Positions 10,311 to 22,622 of a stretch of DNA of 64,000 nt are shown piece after piece. The stretch lies in contig JAFEMH010002569.1 in assembly GCA_022495995.1 (NCBI GenBank), positions 62,001 to 126,000 of the forward strand. Reading direction: 5' to 3'. The DNA comes from Adenophora triphylla var. japonica (Eukaryota > Streptophyta > Magnoliopsida > Asterales > Campanulaceae). Position numbers and translations under genes: made by a program. Numbering within the stretch: the stretch's first letter is position 1; each line of letters begins with the position of its first letter. A model generated the notes under the pieces. It was given only the letters and a program-made list of their open reading frames with translations. It did no database searches and was not told where the DNA came from.

Positions 10311-12204
10311 TGTAAGTGCTCCAATTTGAGTTGTTAGCATTTTCGTTAGAAAATTAACGAAAGTCTTAACATTCCTAACATTTCTAACAAATCCTAACCT
10401 TTCTAACAAAGTGAGGGTAGATTAGGGATTGCCATTTAAGGTTAAACCAAGAAAAGAATCTTAAAAAAGAAAAGAAATTGAAAAAACCCGAATTGGCAAG
10501 CTGAAAAACAGCAACCAGTTTGAATTTTCAAAAGATATTCCTTGTGTCCAAAGCCTGGAGCTGCATTTAATGAACAGTGCACGCCGAGGTTCTCATCCGC
10601 GCGGACATAAAGGGAATTTTCAGAGGCCTATAAATTAAGCCCTTCAGTCTCAGAAAAGAAAAAAAGAGAACAACAATTCACAGCAAATCCTTGGCGAAAA
10701 ATTGGGAGAAAACAGTGGGAATTCCCTTGAATTGCCACCATTTTCTCTTGAATATTTTCCAAATCCCACTCACTCCAAACATTCTCAAATCACTCTCATA
10801 CATACACTAGCCCAAGCTTAAATCACCCCTTAGAGGGAGGATTAGAGAGAAAACATAGAGGACTTAAGTGTTATCTACTTGTTTTCTCTTTGACCAACTC
10901 TAATCACAAACCCTAAACACATTCAAACCCTAAACACTTTCAAGCCTTGAATCCATTCAAACACAAAACACAAAGAAGATAGGTATAACCTCCTTCTCCT
11001 TACCCTAAAATTCTCTCATCCATGCATGCATCTCAAACTTTGAAGATGTAGTTTGTTCACCAACTTGTTCATCTTTGCTAGACCTAAATATGTAGTCACC
11101 TTGGAATAAATTTCCATGGATGACCATTTAAAAGGTCTAAATCATTTCTTACTCATTTAAAAGTGTTTTTCCAAAATATTTCTTACTCAAAAGAGTTTTC
11201 AAAAATCATTTTCATACAAAATAAAATCTTGATTTCAAAGGATAAAATTCCCCTTCCCAAGCAAATGAAATGCTTAAGTCCTAATGTACCCTAAGGATGG
11301 CTTGATATAGTAGATCACCACTAAAATGTTTAGTGACTACTAATCAAAGACTAAGGAAATGGGGACAAGCATGGATGCCAAACCCCTTTTAAAATCATGT
11401 TTTTCTTCAAGAGAAAGTTGCTGTCCAGTAGCCTTTCTCTAAGACCTCTGTCCATGGTCTAATTTTTTGGACATACAGAAACTTGGAATTTGGTGTTGAC
11501 TACAAGACACTTTTTGTATCCAACATCCAGAGCTTTCCAGACATATTTTTACTTTATTTTTTGCGTGAGTAAAACTCCCCTTTTCAAATTGTCTTTTGAA
11601 GGTCAGTTCCTCAGTCTCTGGAAATCCAGATTTCATATCTGAGATTTCCAGAAGGTTTTGGTCCACCAAATCATCTCCAAGGGGAAAGTTCTTTTTCATA
11701 AACCTTATTTAAGGTGTTTTGAACAACTTTCATTCTCGGACTTTCCCCATATTTTGAAGTTTTAAAGCCCTTAAACCCATTTTAAAATCAAGTGTCCACT
11801 GCCTTTTTCATTCTGGCAGAATTGGTTTTCAACTTCAAAAAATCTTTTGAGTACCAAAACTCAACCCAAAAACCATACCAAAAATCATGGGACTTGTTTG
11901 ATGTCTTATAAAGAATTCCCAATTTTTAGTTTTCTCAGTTTCAACTTATTTTGGCCAAAGGAACACACACACACAAATGGTTTTTAAAGCTTGGAAGACT
12001 CGTTTTTACGAGGCATTTCGGGTGAACACCAACGTTCTTCCCGGCGTGTAACGTGACCTCCGAACCCAAATCTCTAATCTCGGGCTTTTTTTTCAAAGTT
12101 TTGGCCCTTAAAATAAAAATGGCGTGGCGACTCCGTGTTTTTTCGATTGATTTTCAAAGAAAAGAAAAATACCAATCTTTCGGAAAAATGGCAACATCGT
12201 TACG
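10311..12204 (+). mobile_element. 5' LTR of element A
   Basis: A 1894-base LTR starting TGTAAGTGCTCC and ending CGTTACG (the 3' copy ends CGTTACA). It has one TCCGCGCGGA palindrome, a TATA box at 10629-10635, a CA repeat near 11966, the R-U5 tract, and an internal TGGCGACTCCG (12125-12135) matching the first 11 bases of the true primer site. No gene is seen in it. Confidence 0.92.
10596..10635 (+). promoter_or_regulatory. LTR promoter of element A: TCCGCGCGGA palindrome and TATA box
   Basis: The perfect palindrome TCCGCGCGGA (10596-10605) lies 23 bases before TATAAAT (10629-10635). A single palindrome is present, while the related element C has two at this place. Confidence 0.7.
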
Positions 12205-12205
12205 G

Positions 12206-12223
12206 TGGCGACTCCGCTGGGGA
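12206..12223 (+). other. Primer binding site (tRNA-Arg) of element A
   Basis: TGGCGACTCCGCTGGGGA, one base after the LTR end. Complementary to the 3' end of a tRNA-Arg with acceptor GACTCCG/CGGAGTC. Confidence 0.9.
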
Positions 12224-13616
12224 GAAATAAGTTTTATCTTTTCAAAAAAAAAATAATAAATAAAAGCTTTTTGAGGGTCAAGCTTCCGTCCCGGCATTTG
12301 AAACCGTTTGTTGTGTGTGTGTTGATTTTTCACATTTTCGTGTTGTTTTGGCCGCCTCGGAAAAGTCAAAATTTTGACTATCGGACCCGTTGCCTTGAAT
12401 TTTGAATTATGTGCTTATGTGCTTATGTGTTATTTGCTTTCAAAAAAAATTAATAAAAAAAAGACTTCAAAAAAAAAATTTCAAAAAAAAAATTTGCAAA
12501 AAAAAAATTTCCAAAAAAAAAAGGGTTTCAAAAAAAAATCATTTTGTGCATGCATCATACTTTTTAAGACACATGAAAAATTTCTATTTTACTCAGAAAA
12601 AGAAGATAGACTGCTTGCACACTACGCGCACGTGACCTTACACTGTACACTACATCCCTAACTCGGGGAAATCCCTGTAGCGGCCCGTTTGGTCTTATTA
12701 CGCCTCTCGGTGCAAGCACGGGACTACCCAAACATCCCACGGAGCCTAGTGTCGACCATGCACTTGTCCGTGACACACTTTGTCCGAGACCCGGTTGGTT
12801 TTTAGTTTGGTCTGTGTCATGCCCTGTCTGTGTATAGACCTTTCCTTTCAAGCCTTAGTCGGCAAACCAAGACAGTATCTTTCGGGACCCTAATCAGTCG
12901 AAGTCCTACCGGTTTTCCGTCACGGGCTTTGACCAGATATTGACTGGCGCCTTGACTTTGACTCTGACTGGCACAAATTATACACTGACTCCCAGTATGA
13001 CACTGAGTCATCAAGGATTAATGATTATTCCATGCCTAATTACGGCCTAATTGACGACAAGTCAAGATCAATCGTGGACGTTTATCAGTCTGAATCATGT
13101 CGACTTTTTGTCGAGCTCTCGGACATGATCTTGATTTTGACGTCAGCCTTGTCCGTAATTTACATCGAATGCTCGTTAAGACTGGATTACCCGCCAGACT
13201 TTAGGATCGCTTTCATTTTCGGTCGGTGGGACCCTCTTGCCCTATAGGAACCTCGCCCGGGACTGTCCACCCTGGGAAATCGAAGTACAGGTGGAATACG
13301 AGGGGCTTATAGACGTAGTGACGGGGCCCACTGATCCAGGATCCAGAGTAGTTTGCGAAAAAGAAGAGCAATCTTTTCCAACCGATTAGGTTAATAAAAC
13401 ATGTTTTAAGTAAACAAGAACAAATAACTGCATGTTGCATGAGTCCAAAGCCCAAACACCTACCCTCCTTCTATCCTCAGACATCTGAACCCTCGTTCCT
13501 TTTCCCCCGCAGCTCCTCACAAAGCTTGGTTTCGGGCACCGGGTCACCGTTTGATCAGTTGGGAAGAGTCAAGCGCGTCGTCAGCTTCACCGTTTGTTCC
13601 GACTCCGGGTTTCAGA
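12224..13616 (+). other. Leader of element A
   Basis: Untranslated leader between primer site and gag, homologous along its length to the leader of element C (53287-54737). It contains A-rich runs (12430-12540) and a stretch with repeated TTGACTTTGACT-like words (about 12930-12975). No conserved open frame. Confidence 0.6.
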
Positions 13617-15658
13617 ATGTCTGCATCAGCCGGTAATGATGGGGACAACGTCACTCCGCCATCCGGACCCTCGTGACAGGCAGACAAAGTGGAATCGCTA
13701 GCGTAACGTATGAGATTGCGACAGAAGGCACACCGAATAGCCTTATGGAGGCTATTAAGAGCCACGGTTTGGCCGCCAGCCTCAATCCCGATGGCACCTT
13801 CACCGTAGAAGAAGAGGATGCCAATCCCACTCTCAGTCGCCCTGATTACTCCAGGATGCCACCACCCACCTCCTACGGTACTACTACCAGAACCCATGAT
13901 TCTCGGTCTCTGGGTCAGCCAGCTCCCCAACCACAGACCAACGGATCCATGCAGCCTGACGGCACAAATCAGTTCACAGTTCCTCTGTGGGGACAAAGCC
14001 AGTACGGAATGTCTTCTAATGGTTGGGGATACCTCGGAATTCCACAGCAAATTGGAATCCCGCCTCAGTTTGGAACCGATCAGTCCGAACCTCCACAGCA
14101 ACAGTTCGGAATGCCGCCACAGTCTGGTTCGGGGCCACAATCAGGAGCCCCTCCTCAGAATGATGCTAGCTCAGTTGCTCCTCACACAGCTTTCACAAAT
14201 CCATTTCTCACTCAGGGTTCGATGGGTTACCAAACCTCCATCCCGGTTTCATCAGAATCACCAGGACCGCAGTGCCCCCATGGTTATACACCATCGCCCC
14301 AGACAGCCATGCAATTCAACAATCAGGGACAGCAGCCCGCACCTAAGCCTACTTATGGGTCTCACTCCGGAAATCCAAGCTACCCAGCTACATCAGATCC
14401 GCTCCACCCACTTTGCCGCTTTAAAATCAACAAAGAAGCCGCAAGGTTCTATCCCTTTGCCCAGGCTCCTACTCATGCTCCCCCGGGCAATTTGGGCCAA
14501 GGACAGGTTTTTACCTACGTCCCCGGATCGGCCGTTCCCTCCACCAGTCTGCCGCCAGTGGTAGCTCCTATCTCTAGCTCAGCCACTGGTTTGAACGCCA
14601 TGGTTCCGCCGCAAGATCCTCATCTGGCCTGGTTCATGGAACAACATAAGGAAATGAAAGCGCAGATTGCTGAATTGACCGCTAAGAAGTCTGCCTTCCG
14701 GCCTACGGACCCGGACTCCATCGTTCCCCTGCCTCACAAATTTGTTATGCCGAATCTGGACCTCTTTGATGGTACTGCATGCCCGAAAACTCATCTGGAC
14801 ACGTATACCTTGGCGATGAAGGCCAAAGGGTGTACCAATCAGCAGTTGGCTTACTATTTCAGTCTATTTTTGAAATCCAGTGCCTTAAAATGGTTCTTCC
14901 GCTTAAAACCCGAGGCCAGGGCTACATGGGACCAGATTACTAATGCCTTCACAGAAAAGTACAAATCTAACTTGGAATGGGAAACAAATAGAGTTGATCT
15001 GCAGACAACAGTGCAGCGTCCCGACGAGAATGTTGGGGATTTCTACAAGCGGTGGAATCTGAAACTCAGTGAGATGGCCATCCCTCCTTCTGAAGAGGAA
15101 CAACTGGACATCTTTCAGTCATGCCTGAAACCACATCTGAGAGCCTCCCTCTGTCACTTCCCATACTCAGACTTACGGGCCATGGTTAACTCCGCAGCTA
15201 AGTTTGAAAAGGCTTACAATGAACAACCGGCTGCTGCACCTGCTTACAGATATCGAGCTCCTCCTTCCAACACCGCTCCTGCTCCTGCTAAAGGCAAAGA
15301 GGTGATTAATTACGCGGGACAGGAATGTAATAACACAACTCCTTTTGCTCCCAGAAAACCAGCCGAGCCCAGGCCACGGATCATGAACCTCGAAAACTTT
15401 GGAATGCCTCTGAACGACATCTTTAGGGGACTGGTGAAAGAAGGCTTGCTGCGGCCTTTGGAGAATTTCCAACCCAGGAATTCGAATGCTCCCGTGGATA
15501 CCTCAAAGTATTGCGCTTTTCATCAAGCCCACGGACATCTGACTGACAACTGCTTCACTCTGAAAAAGGCAATCCAAGGCTTGATAGAGCAAGGAAAGTT
15601 GGAAGGCCCCGAGGGGCCTAATACAGTCAAAAATCCTCTGCCAAGAAACCATAACTAG
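13617..15658 (+). pseudogene. gag: Element A gag (capsid/nucleocapsid)
   Basis: Gag builds the cytoplasmic particle that packages element RNA. The ancestral start is the ATG at 13617 (MSASAGNDGD, shared with element C), but that frame meets TGA at 13674 and the N-terminus is scrambled to about 13740. From there the frame is open to 15655. The first 300 codons are rich in Gln, Pro and Ser. The retrotransposon gag domain follows (about 14750-15210; words ALKWFFRL, WDQITNAF, FYKRWNLKL). A knuckle-like Cys/His cluster, CAFHQAHGHLTDNC, lies at about 15512-15555. TAG at 15656 replaces a Gln codon present in C; the same frame continues past it. Confidence 0.85.
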
Positions 15659-17803
15659 GTAAACATGATTGAAAGCGGAGAACCTTCGCATGTCCTGGAA
15701 GATGCGGAAACTGATGAAGGTCCCCAAATACCCATGGCCAACCTTGTCGAGGATCCTGAATTCGGATTCCCCCTCAGCCTTGAGGATGATGAACAAGTCA
15801 CCCCATCTTGGTCTCATGTCAGAGATTTCTTGCAAGAATATGAGGCTCGCTATTTCTCGGATGAAGGGAAAGCTGACACTGAAGAGCTGGGGCTGTTTCG
15901 ATCAAAACAAGAGAAAACCATTTACACAAGATGGTTAGAACAATCGAGAAGGATCGAGCAAGAAAGCTTCAGGCGGGCGCCTGTACTGGGGCTTATCAGC
16001 AAGGAGGCCGAAGAGCATCTGGAGCTAGTACACTTCTGCAAGTTGGTTTTGGGAGAGGCTGAATATGATCCCGAGAACAGCGAAGAATCAGAGGAGGAGG
16101 ATTCCTTCTATATCCTGCCTGGAGTCAAATACGTGCCACCCCCTCTCACTCTTCCCCCGCAGTTTCTGGGAGGAGAAGCTGAGTCGCAATTACCAATTCC
16201 GGGAATGGGAGCATATGACAATTTTTGCGGTTGCACGCACCCATATTCCCCTAACGGGTTTGATCGGCGTTCCCTATCAGCCGAAATCCCAGTAGTATGG
16301 GAAGATGATTCCGATGACAGGGATGACGATGATGATGACGAGAGCGAAGAGTCAACTGTGGCCCCAGATTCGGAATCAACCTGGAACAATCAGGCCGGAA
16401 ATGATGCCATGGGAGCCAGACACAATGGTTGGTTGTCAGCAAGCGACGATGAAGAACCACCAGAAAATGCAAGTCAAATGCCAATAGGGACGGGCCCCCA
16501 AGAACTGCACCTCGTAAGATGCACCTGTGGTCAGTGTCCGGATACTTCAGAGGATGAGGGACAACAAAGCCCGCACCCAGATCCGTACATATCCGAAATC
16601 CTAGAGTACAATGTTCCTTATAAGAACCTAACTGGTGAATGGAGAAGGTTCATTGAAGCACTGGTCGAGAATGGAGGGTTTCAATGACCAGAAGATGATG
16701 AATTCGTAAACGTCATCGGATATTTTTCTTCTTTCCCGAGAACGGATGGCATAACAACCGTAAGGGTCACAACCGAGCCGCTTGAGCACAGCGAGTGCCT
16801 GCAATCACTCAAAAGGGTTATCGATCTAAATGTCTCCCCAGTGGCTTTCATACCTATGGACCCACATGACGGCTTCTTAATTGCCCCCGCACCCGATAAT
16901 GGACCCCGGGTGCTCCTTATTTGGACCCAGATCTATCGAGCTGCTACATCGAACTACGAGGGGGAACGTTGCCTATCCTTTACTTGTGGTTTCCCTACTT
17001 GCAAGGGTGAAAGAAAGAAGATGTATGATGAGATGGAGGCTGATAGCCATAAGACCGAAGAAACTTCAGAAGACGAATATGAAACCGAGGACATGAAGGC
17101 CATGAAGTTTCCTGGGGCTGAGCACGTGGATGTCTTAGAGTTCAACACTGCCTACCATGCTTTGGGGAAAGGGTTTTCAGGCACCCGATCCAGGCTGATA
17201 GTCGAAGATCTGTTAGAGAGAGGGAAACTAACTCCCATCCTCCCCAATGAGAAAATAACCATGGTCAGATCAAATCCGCCCCAAAACAAAGTAACACTCC
17301 TTGTCAGGGTTACCCAAGAAGAGGTCACCTTCCCCGAATGTATTTCAGCTCTCAGAGAAGTCCTGGAAACCGGCATGATACCGGATGCGCCTCCCACATA
17401 GAGTGCTATAATCATCTCCAGCTCTGAATATTACAGAAAGGAACCAGAATGGCTGCACTATACTGGAGATGAAATTGAAAAGCCGCCGAGCCCCGAGAAT
17501 AGCGACTCTTGTTATATGATAACTATGAGCAAGGCAGGCTATGGGAGCGAATCAGAGGACGCCCTAGCTCTATGGGCCATCCAGGGGGCAACAACACAAC
17601 CCCAGACTCAAAAGCCTGTGACTTGGGAAGCAGTTATAAGGGCCGCCCAGGAAGGAGCCAAGCATAGCAAGCTCGCCCCCTCACCGTTGCTAGACTCCGC
17701 CGTAACCGGGCCGATAGCCAAAAAGGCTCCCCCGTTGACCTTAGCAGCGTTGAAGAAATCTAGTCAAGAAGCAACTGATGAGGAAGTTAACCTGTTGACC
17801 TGA
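15659..17803 (+). pseudogene. Element A gag extension, acidic, function unknown
   Basis: In frame with gag after the TAG at 15656, the frame continues with stops at 16685 (TGA), 17399 (TAG) and 17801 (TGA). The product is strongly acidic, with Asp/Glu runs near 16310-16350, and has Cys-rich pieces (FCGCTHPYS, CTCGQCPD and CGFPTCKG). I recognise no catalytic domain. Similar linkers between gag and protease are usual in Tat elements, which are large. Element C has different sequence at this place, including a second copy of the gag N-terminal region, so this segment is not strictly conserved. It could be a degraded or structural domain. Confidence 0.55.
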
Positions 17804-17939
17804 TCCAGGCAAATCTTCCAAGGGAATCCCAAGGCAGATAAAAGGGTAGCAGATCAAGCATCCGGAGAAAACCGTAATCCCAATGTCAAGGTAGCCGAAG
17901 CTCCTAACCCTGAGAAAGAGGACCCCGTGCTCACCCGCT

Positions 17940-19442
17940 GAAGGCATACAGGCCAACATCTCTCTATGGTCTCTACTCACCTCGTCTTATCCCCATAAGC
18001 TAAAATTGGAAGAAAGCCTGGCCCGCACTCTGGTGCCTATCGATGCTACTCCCGACGACGTAGTAAAGCTGATTGGAAACATCCACTATGGGAACATAAT
18101 CACTTTCACGGACCTTGATCTCCCTCAATTCGGGGCCGATCATAATGAGCCTCTCTTCATCACAGTCCAATTGGATAAACGACGCCTCCCTCGGGTCCTG
18201 GTCGACAATGGGTCCGAAATGAATATCCTTCTGGCAAAGATCATGAGTCTGCTCAACATCAAGTCCACAGACTTGAAGCCTTCCTCCCTCACAGTCAAAG
18301 CTTACGACTCGACATCTCGAGCAGTCCTTGGAGTTGCTACTTTGGACCTCTGGTTTGGCAAGAAATTGATACCTGTGGAATTCCAGGTTATCGATATTCC
18401 GATCACTTTTAATGCCTTATTGGGAAGACCTTGGCTGCATCAGGTCAAGGGGGTCGCTTCGAGCCTCCATCAATGTGTCAAGTTTGTCTCAGATGGAGAT
18501 CTAACAACCATTTATGGGGATCTAGTCACCTTGGAGGGCACGGATACAGGTGGAATACCCATTCTGGAAATCAAACATGATGAGGAAGGTCTCATGCTAA
18601 CAGGCTTCACAGTCGAGCCTCCTAAGGCCCAAGTTTGCAACGTAGATCTGACGACCACTCGGGATAAAATCCCTCCGGTCTTGAAAATGATGAGGAAGAT
18701 GAGCTATCTACCAGGCCTCGGTCTAGGGAAGCACCAACAAGGAACTCACAAACTCATCGAGATGAAAGGACAGAAAACTCTGCACGGCTTGGGATATGAG
18801 GCCACCTCAGTCGACACCGCGAAAGAAAAAGAATTTGCTCTACAAAGGAAAGAAGCTATCACAGGAAGGGTCCCGGTCAACAACCCTAAATCTCTCCCTT
18901 TCAGTCCCAATTTGGCTGACTACTTTGTAAAGGGTCCCACACAACCGGGTAATGTCACAGAGCCCACTCCTACAGAAGGGTGGCTGAAGCTACAGGATAG
19001 CCTCAACAAGTTCAGGGGAGCCAAAGCTAACCCGGTCCGTAGAGTGTTTCTGGACCTACCCAAGATACCCGGGGCTACCACTACCATGAAGAGTGAGTAC
19101 ACTTTCAAAGGCGTTCCAAGCCTAGTGGAAAAGTTCGAGAAGCTCACAACCACAATTCTGATTATCCAGGAAGGTCCGAAGCCTGAGTTTGAATTGACAG
19201 TGCCGAAAGCCAAAGCCACAGAAGTCTTTTCATATGATTGGGATGGTCCGATTATGCAGCAGTTATTCGGGGAAGAGGTCCAGGTGCCAGACCTGATTGA
19301 TTTCAGCTCAGTCAAAGAGATGGTAGCAATAATCGAGAAGGGAGAACAGAAACAATGCAATTCCCGAGTCATGACGTCCCTGACAGCGATCCCATTAAAG
19401 AATCGGGAAACTCTCTCAGGCCCGTCCACGACCAAAGAATAA
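17940..19442 (+). pseudogene. Element A aspartic protease with G-patch domain
   Basis: The retroviral-type protease would cleave the Gag-Pol polyprotein. The frame is open from at least 17940 and is shifted relative to gag. Active-site motif LVDNGSEMNIL around 18198-18230 and the conserved FNALLGRPWLH near 18408-18440 identify the family. A G-patch follows at about 18700-18810 (YLPGLGLGKHQQG ... LHGLGYEA), as found after the protease in several plant Tat elements; in general G-patches bind RNA or helicases. Termination at TAA 19440. It is the only recognisable protease among elements A, B and C, and the domain itself looks intact. Confidence 0.8.
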
Positions 19443-19930
19443 ATGATCACCAAGCTTGGATTGGCCCCCCGTCCCTTTGTGTCAATCTAGGTAGAGTCCT
19501 CCGAGTCCCTCATTGTCAAGATCAAGTCTCTAGAGTCGTCCGACGACCTTACGCCTGAAGACTACAAGTCTGTAGCAAATGCTGTATTTCCTTTCGTTCC
19601 TAATGAAATGATGAACCTTTCTGAGTATCCCTTGATTGCCACTTTAACTAATGATAAATTAATTAATAATTTTAAAAAAAAAAACATTTAATAATGATTC
19701 ATTAGATAAAGAAGCAGACACATTAAATAAACAAAAAAAAGAGAACAAAAATCTTTAAGCAGGTTGTTCGGAAAGAGGAAAATCGAGCCCAAGCTGCCGA
19801 AGAGATTTTGACAAGTGTGAACTTGGGAACTGCGGAAGAGCCTAAAGAGACGCAGATTGGTAGTTTCTTCGAAGGAACTGAAAAGGATGCCCTACAAAAT
19901 CCTACAAGATTCTCAACTCAAGGAAAGTAG
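19443..19930 (+). pseudogene. Protease-to-RT linker of element A, ending at a 2.46 kb deletion
   Basis: The segment aligns with 57828-58262 of element C (words MNLSEYPLIATLTNDKL and NLGTAEEPKETQIGSFFEG), with stops and an A-rich expansion near 19670-19690. At about 19888 the match to C stops and resumes at the sequence equivalent to about 60729 of C, in the middle of integrase. Between them lies a short filler with a repeated CCTACAA word. The missing part holds reverse transcriptase, both RNase H domains, and the integrase zinc finger with its first catalytic Asp. Confidence 0.8.
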
Positions 19931-20646
19931 CCCTCTTCATCAAAGAAAACATCATATGCAGATACGGGTTGCCGGCCGAAATCATCTCAGATAATGGATC
20001 CCACTTCAAAGGGAAATGCGACAGGCTGCTAGCAGAGTTCAGAATAACCCGTCACAAGTCATCTCCCTACAGGCCCCAAACTAATGGAGCCGTTGAGGCA
20101 GCAAACAATACCTTGGAAAACATCATTCGGAAAATGGCTGTCCGAGGTCGAGATTGGCCCGAGAAGCTACACCTGGCACTCTGGGGCTACAGAACATCCG
20201 TCAGAACGGCAACCGGGGAAACACCATTTGCTCTCACCTACGGAATGGAAGCCGTGCTCCCAATCGAGCTAGAAATCCCCTCACTCCGGGTACTGTTGGA
20301 AAGTCAGAACTACGAGGTCGAATGGCTCCAGAGTCGCCGTGACGAATTGGCCCTGCTAGATGAACACCGATTGAAAGCCATAGAACATACCCGAGCCTAC
20401 CAAGGGAGAATGGCCAGAGCCTTCGACAAGAAAGTAAAGCATCGGGAGATCCGAGAAGGTGATCTCGTTTTGAAAGAGAAGCCCCCAGTCCGTATCAACC
20501 CGCTGGGCAAATGGGAGCCCGTCTGGGTCGGGCCATATGTCATCCAGAAGATCTTCTCTGAAGGAGCCATGCAACTCACAGACCTCGACGGAAATCCTTT
20601 TGTACACCCAGTGAATGGTGACAAGCTGCGCAGATACTACGCGTAA
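19931..20646 (+). pseudogene. Element A integrase, C-terminal part
   Basis: The frame begins in the integrase core (KENIICRYGLPAEIISDNG) and retains the second Asp of the catalytic triad (ISDNGSHF) and the Glu (NGAVEAANN), followed by the C-terminal domain (FDKKVKHREIREGDLVLK, PLGKWEPVWVGPY) and ends HPVNGDKLRRYYA-stop at 20646. The zinc finger and first Asp are lost with the 2.46 kb deletion, so the product cannot integrate DNA. The remaining 226 codons are free of stops, in contrast to the same region of C, which has a frameshift. Confidence 0.85.
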
Positions 20647-20739
20647 AACACTGAGTCAAAAAAATATATAAAAAAAACAAAAAAAAAAGAAAACAAAAAA
20701 AAATATATCAAAAAGGAGTGCTAAAAGAGTAATACCCAA

Positions 20740-20770
20740 CTAGGTTGAAAACCCGAAAAGGGCAGCCTAG
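20740..20770 (+). other. Conserved hairpin after the integrase stop, A copy
   Basis: CTAGG (20740-20744) can pair with CCTAG (20766-20770), enclosing CCC-GAAAA-GGG. Same position and form as in C (two copies) and B (two copies). Confidence 0.55.
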
Positions 20771-20847
20771 GTAAAAAACAGGGTTGCACCAAAAAAAAAC
20801 AAACAAAAAACAAAAAAAAACAAACAAAAATTTTTAACCGGGTCGAA

Positions 20848-20908
20848 CTACGAAGACCTGAGCCCTTTAATCCGAAGGGAACGTAGGCAGCCGGAAACGG
20901 TTCGGTCT
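20848..20908 (+). other. Conserved CTACG/CGTAG pseudoknot-like element, A copy 1
   Basis: CTACG (20848-20852), AGACC (20854-20858), CCCTT/AAGGG hairpin, CGTAG (20882-20886), CCG-GAAA-CGG hairpin, GGTCT (20904-20908). AGACC and GGTCT form the helix that crosses CTACG/CGTAG. Confidence 0.6.
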
Positions 20909-21344
20909 AAAATACAAATAAAAGACATACTTTGTCAGACCATGAAAGCGTCTCGAAAAACTCTAAAGCAATTCACATAGTCATTACAGTTAAAAGCTCT
21001 TTGATGAGTCTAAGCTCGATTCATTCCTACAACTGGCAACCTGCTAAAAGAAACTAAGATACATAATTTAACTAATGTGTCTGCTACGACAAGAAAGGGA
21101 TACTCGGAAACCTCAAGGTCACTCTAAACCGCTCGTACTGGCATCTCCCCTCTTCTTCCCCCTTCGGGTCTTCTTCCTCTTAACAGGAAAAATGTCGGTC
21201 TTCCTCCTACCAAGCTCTGGTGTAGGAACAGGATCTATCAAACCAGCCTCTGTCAGGGCCTTAGTAGCCCTAGCGTCATCTCTCATCTCTTGTAGCCGAG
21301 CTGGTAACGTAGGAGTCCTCTTCTCCTGTCTCTTGACATAAGCT

Positions 21345-22622
21345 TCATATATAGTCGGTCACAATATCTACGCTCCTGTCATAAGGGTTGGCCCTCGCCT
21401 CGGCCCTCCTCCTCTCCGAAACTGTCAGGTCCTCTGCACCCACAATGGCCTCACGCCGTCTCAAAATAGCCATCTGAGTCTCCCCTAAATGCCTCTCGTA
21501 CCAATCCAAGTACCAAGTGGTCAGAAACACAGGCCTCGGACGCCTGAGGATAATCCGAGGAGGAAAGACGTCATACCTCCATACTCGGGAAAGAAATGGG
21601 AACACAGAAGGATCATCCATAGAAGCAGAAGCCACCACCCTAGTGGCTATATCATCAAAGTCCTCCAAAGGAGCCTGATCCAAGCCAAACTGCCTCGTAA
21701 CTGCAGCCGGAATGTAAAAGCTGGACTGAGAAAGCCCCGGAAGCATAACCACGGGAGATCCATCCTGAAGTACTCTCCGAGTCTCCACCCGCCAATGAGG
21801 CACCAACCATCTGATATCTTCAGTCTGGCGACCAGCCATCCAAAGCTCCCACGAGCCCTGATCATCAAAATCCACAGAAACCCCTCTCCTGGCAAATGTC
21901 CAAGGCTTGATCATATCCGAAGTTTCTCGAAGAACCCCCAGGCGTTCCATCAGCCACAGAGTCAAGAGAAATGGGCTGCCCCCATGCATGTACCGCCTCC
22001 CGGTAGCCAACCTGTCGAGAGCATGAAAAGTCTCCCCCAGGATCAAAGGTACAACATCTCTGCCCAAACGACAGTGAACAACTACATCCAGCAGAGCCCG
22101 ATGACAAATCCCGAAAGAATAAACCATGAACAAGGTACCAAACATGCAAAGTGCAAAAGCATCCCAATAGGCATCATCCACCGAGCCTAAGCCCCTAAAT
22201 CTATCAGGAAGACCAGAAATTTCAAAGTGATCGGGACCACGGATCATACCTTGTGCTTCCTCCGGGGAAAGACGAAGAAGGTTGCATAACCTATCAACAA
22301 AAGAGGCTCCTCCGGGCAAAGGAATCGCAATCTCCTCCACCTCGGGACCACCAAGCAAAGCCCGAAATTCTTCAACAGTCGGGACCATTTCATTGTAAGA
22401 GAAGCAAAAAACATGCCTTCTAGTGTCCCAAAATGAGGAAGAAGCTCTCAAAAGATCATAATCCGGAATCAATTCCTTAAGAGACCACAAGCATCGTATC
22501 TTGTACCTTTCTTCAAAGAATGAACTCCTCTCATGCATAATCTCCCGGCACCACTCCTTAAACTTGGTGAAGAAGGACATTTGAAAATCTTGGGATAATT
22601 TGGATGGATTTTGCATGCTCAT
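21345..22622 (-). CDS. Element A antisense gene 1: DUF7745/plant-mobile-like protein
   Basis: An antisense gene between pol and the 3' LTR, as in many Tat elements. The frame is open from 22718; the start is placed at the ATG of MSMQNPSKLSQ (22622) because the homologue in C starts at the matching site (63592). The product is about 425 residues. It carries FWDTRRHVFCFSYNEMVPTV, a pattern I associate with the plant DUF7745 and plant-mobile-domain group; GRDVVPLILGETFHALDRLA and SQSSFYIPAAV are shared with the gene of element B. No catalytic motif is seen; the function is unknown. Relative to C, a small insertion near 21350 ends the frame early and removes about 65 C-terminal residues, with basic groups. 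A TCCGCGCGGA palindrome lies 140 bases upstream (22761-22770). Confidence 0.7.
   Translation of the reverse strand: MSMQNPSKLSQDFQMSFFTKFKEWCREIMHERSSFFEERYKIRCLWSLKELIPDYDLLRASSSFWDTRRHVFCFSYNEMVPTVEEFRALLGGPEVEEIAIPLPGGASFVDRLCNLLRLSPEEAQGMIRGPDHFEISGLPDRFRGLGSVDDAYWDAFALCMFGTLFMVYSFGICHRALLDVVVHCRLGRDVVPLILGETFHALDRLATGRRYMHGGSPFLLTLWLMERLGVLRETSDMIKPWTFARRGVSVDFDDQGSWELWMAGRQTEDIRWLVPHWRVETRRVLQDGSPVVMLPGLSQSSFYIPAAVTRQFGLDQAPLEDFDDIATRVVASASMDDPSVFPFLSRVWRYDVFPPRIILRRPRPVFLTTWYLDWYERHLGETQMAILRRREAIVGAEDLTVSERRRAEARANPYDRSVDIVTDYI

Noticed and set aside
12370..12661. Lys-rich plus-strand frames in the leader of A
   Set aside because: They translate A-rich runs and are not conserved in the leader of C.
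13544..14140. Minus-strand frame of 198 codons
   Set aside because: Complement of gag in element A; no homologue kept open in element C.
20845..20910. CTACG/CGTAG element as a tRNA-like gene (it contains GGTTCGG, like a T-loop)
   Set aside because: No acceptor stem, anticodon arm or RNA polymerase III A-box in the right order; the crossing helix does not fit a cloverleaf.
21489..22190. Plus-strand frame of 233 codons
   Set aside because: It is the complement of the antisense gene at 21345-22622 and has no motif of its own.
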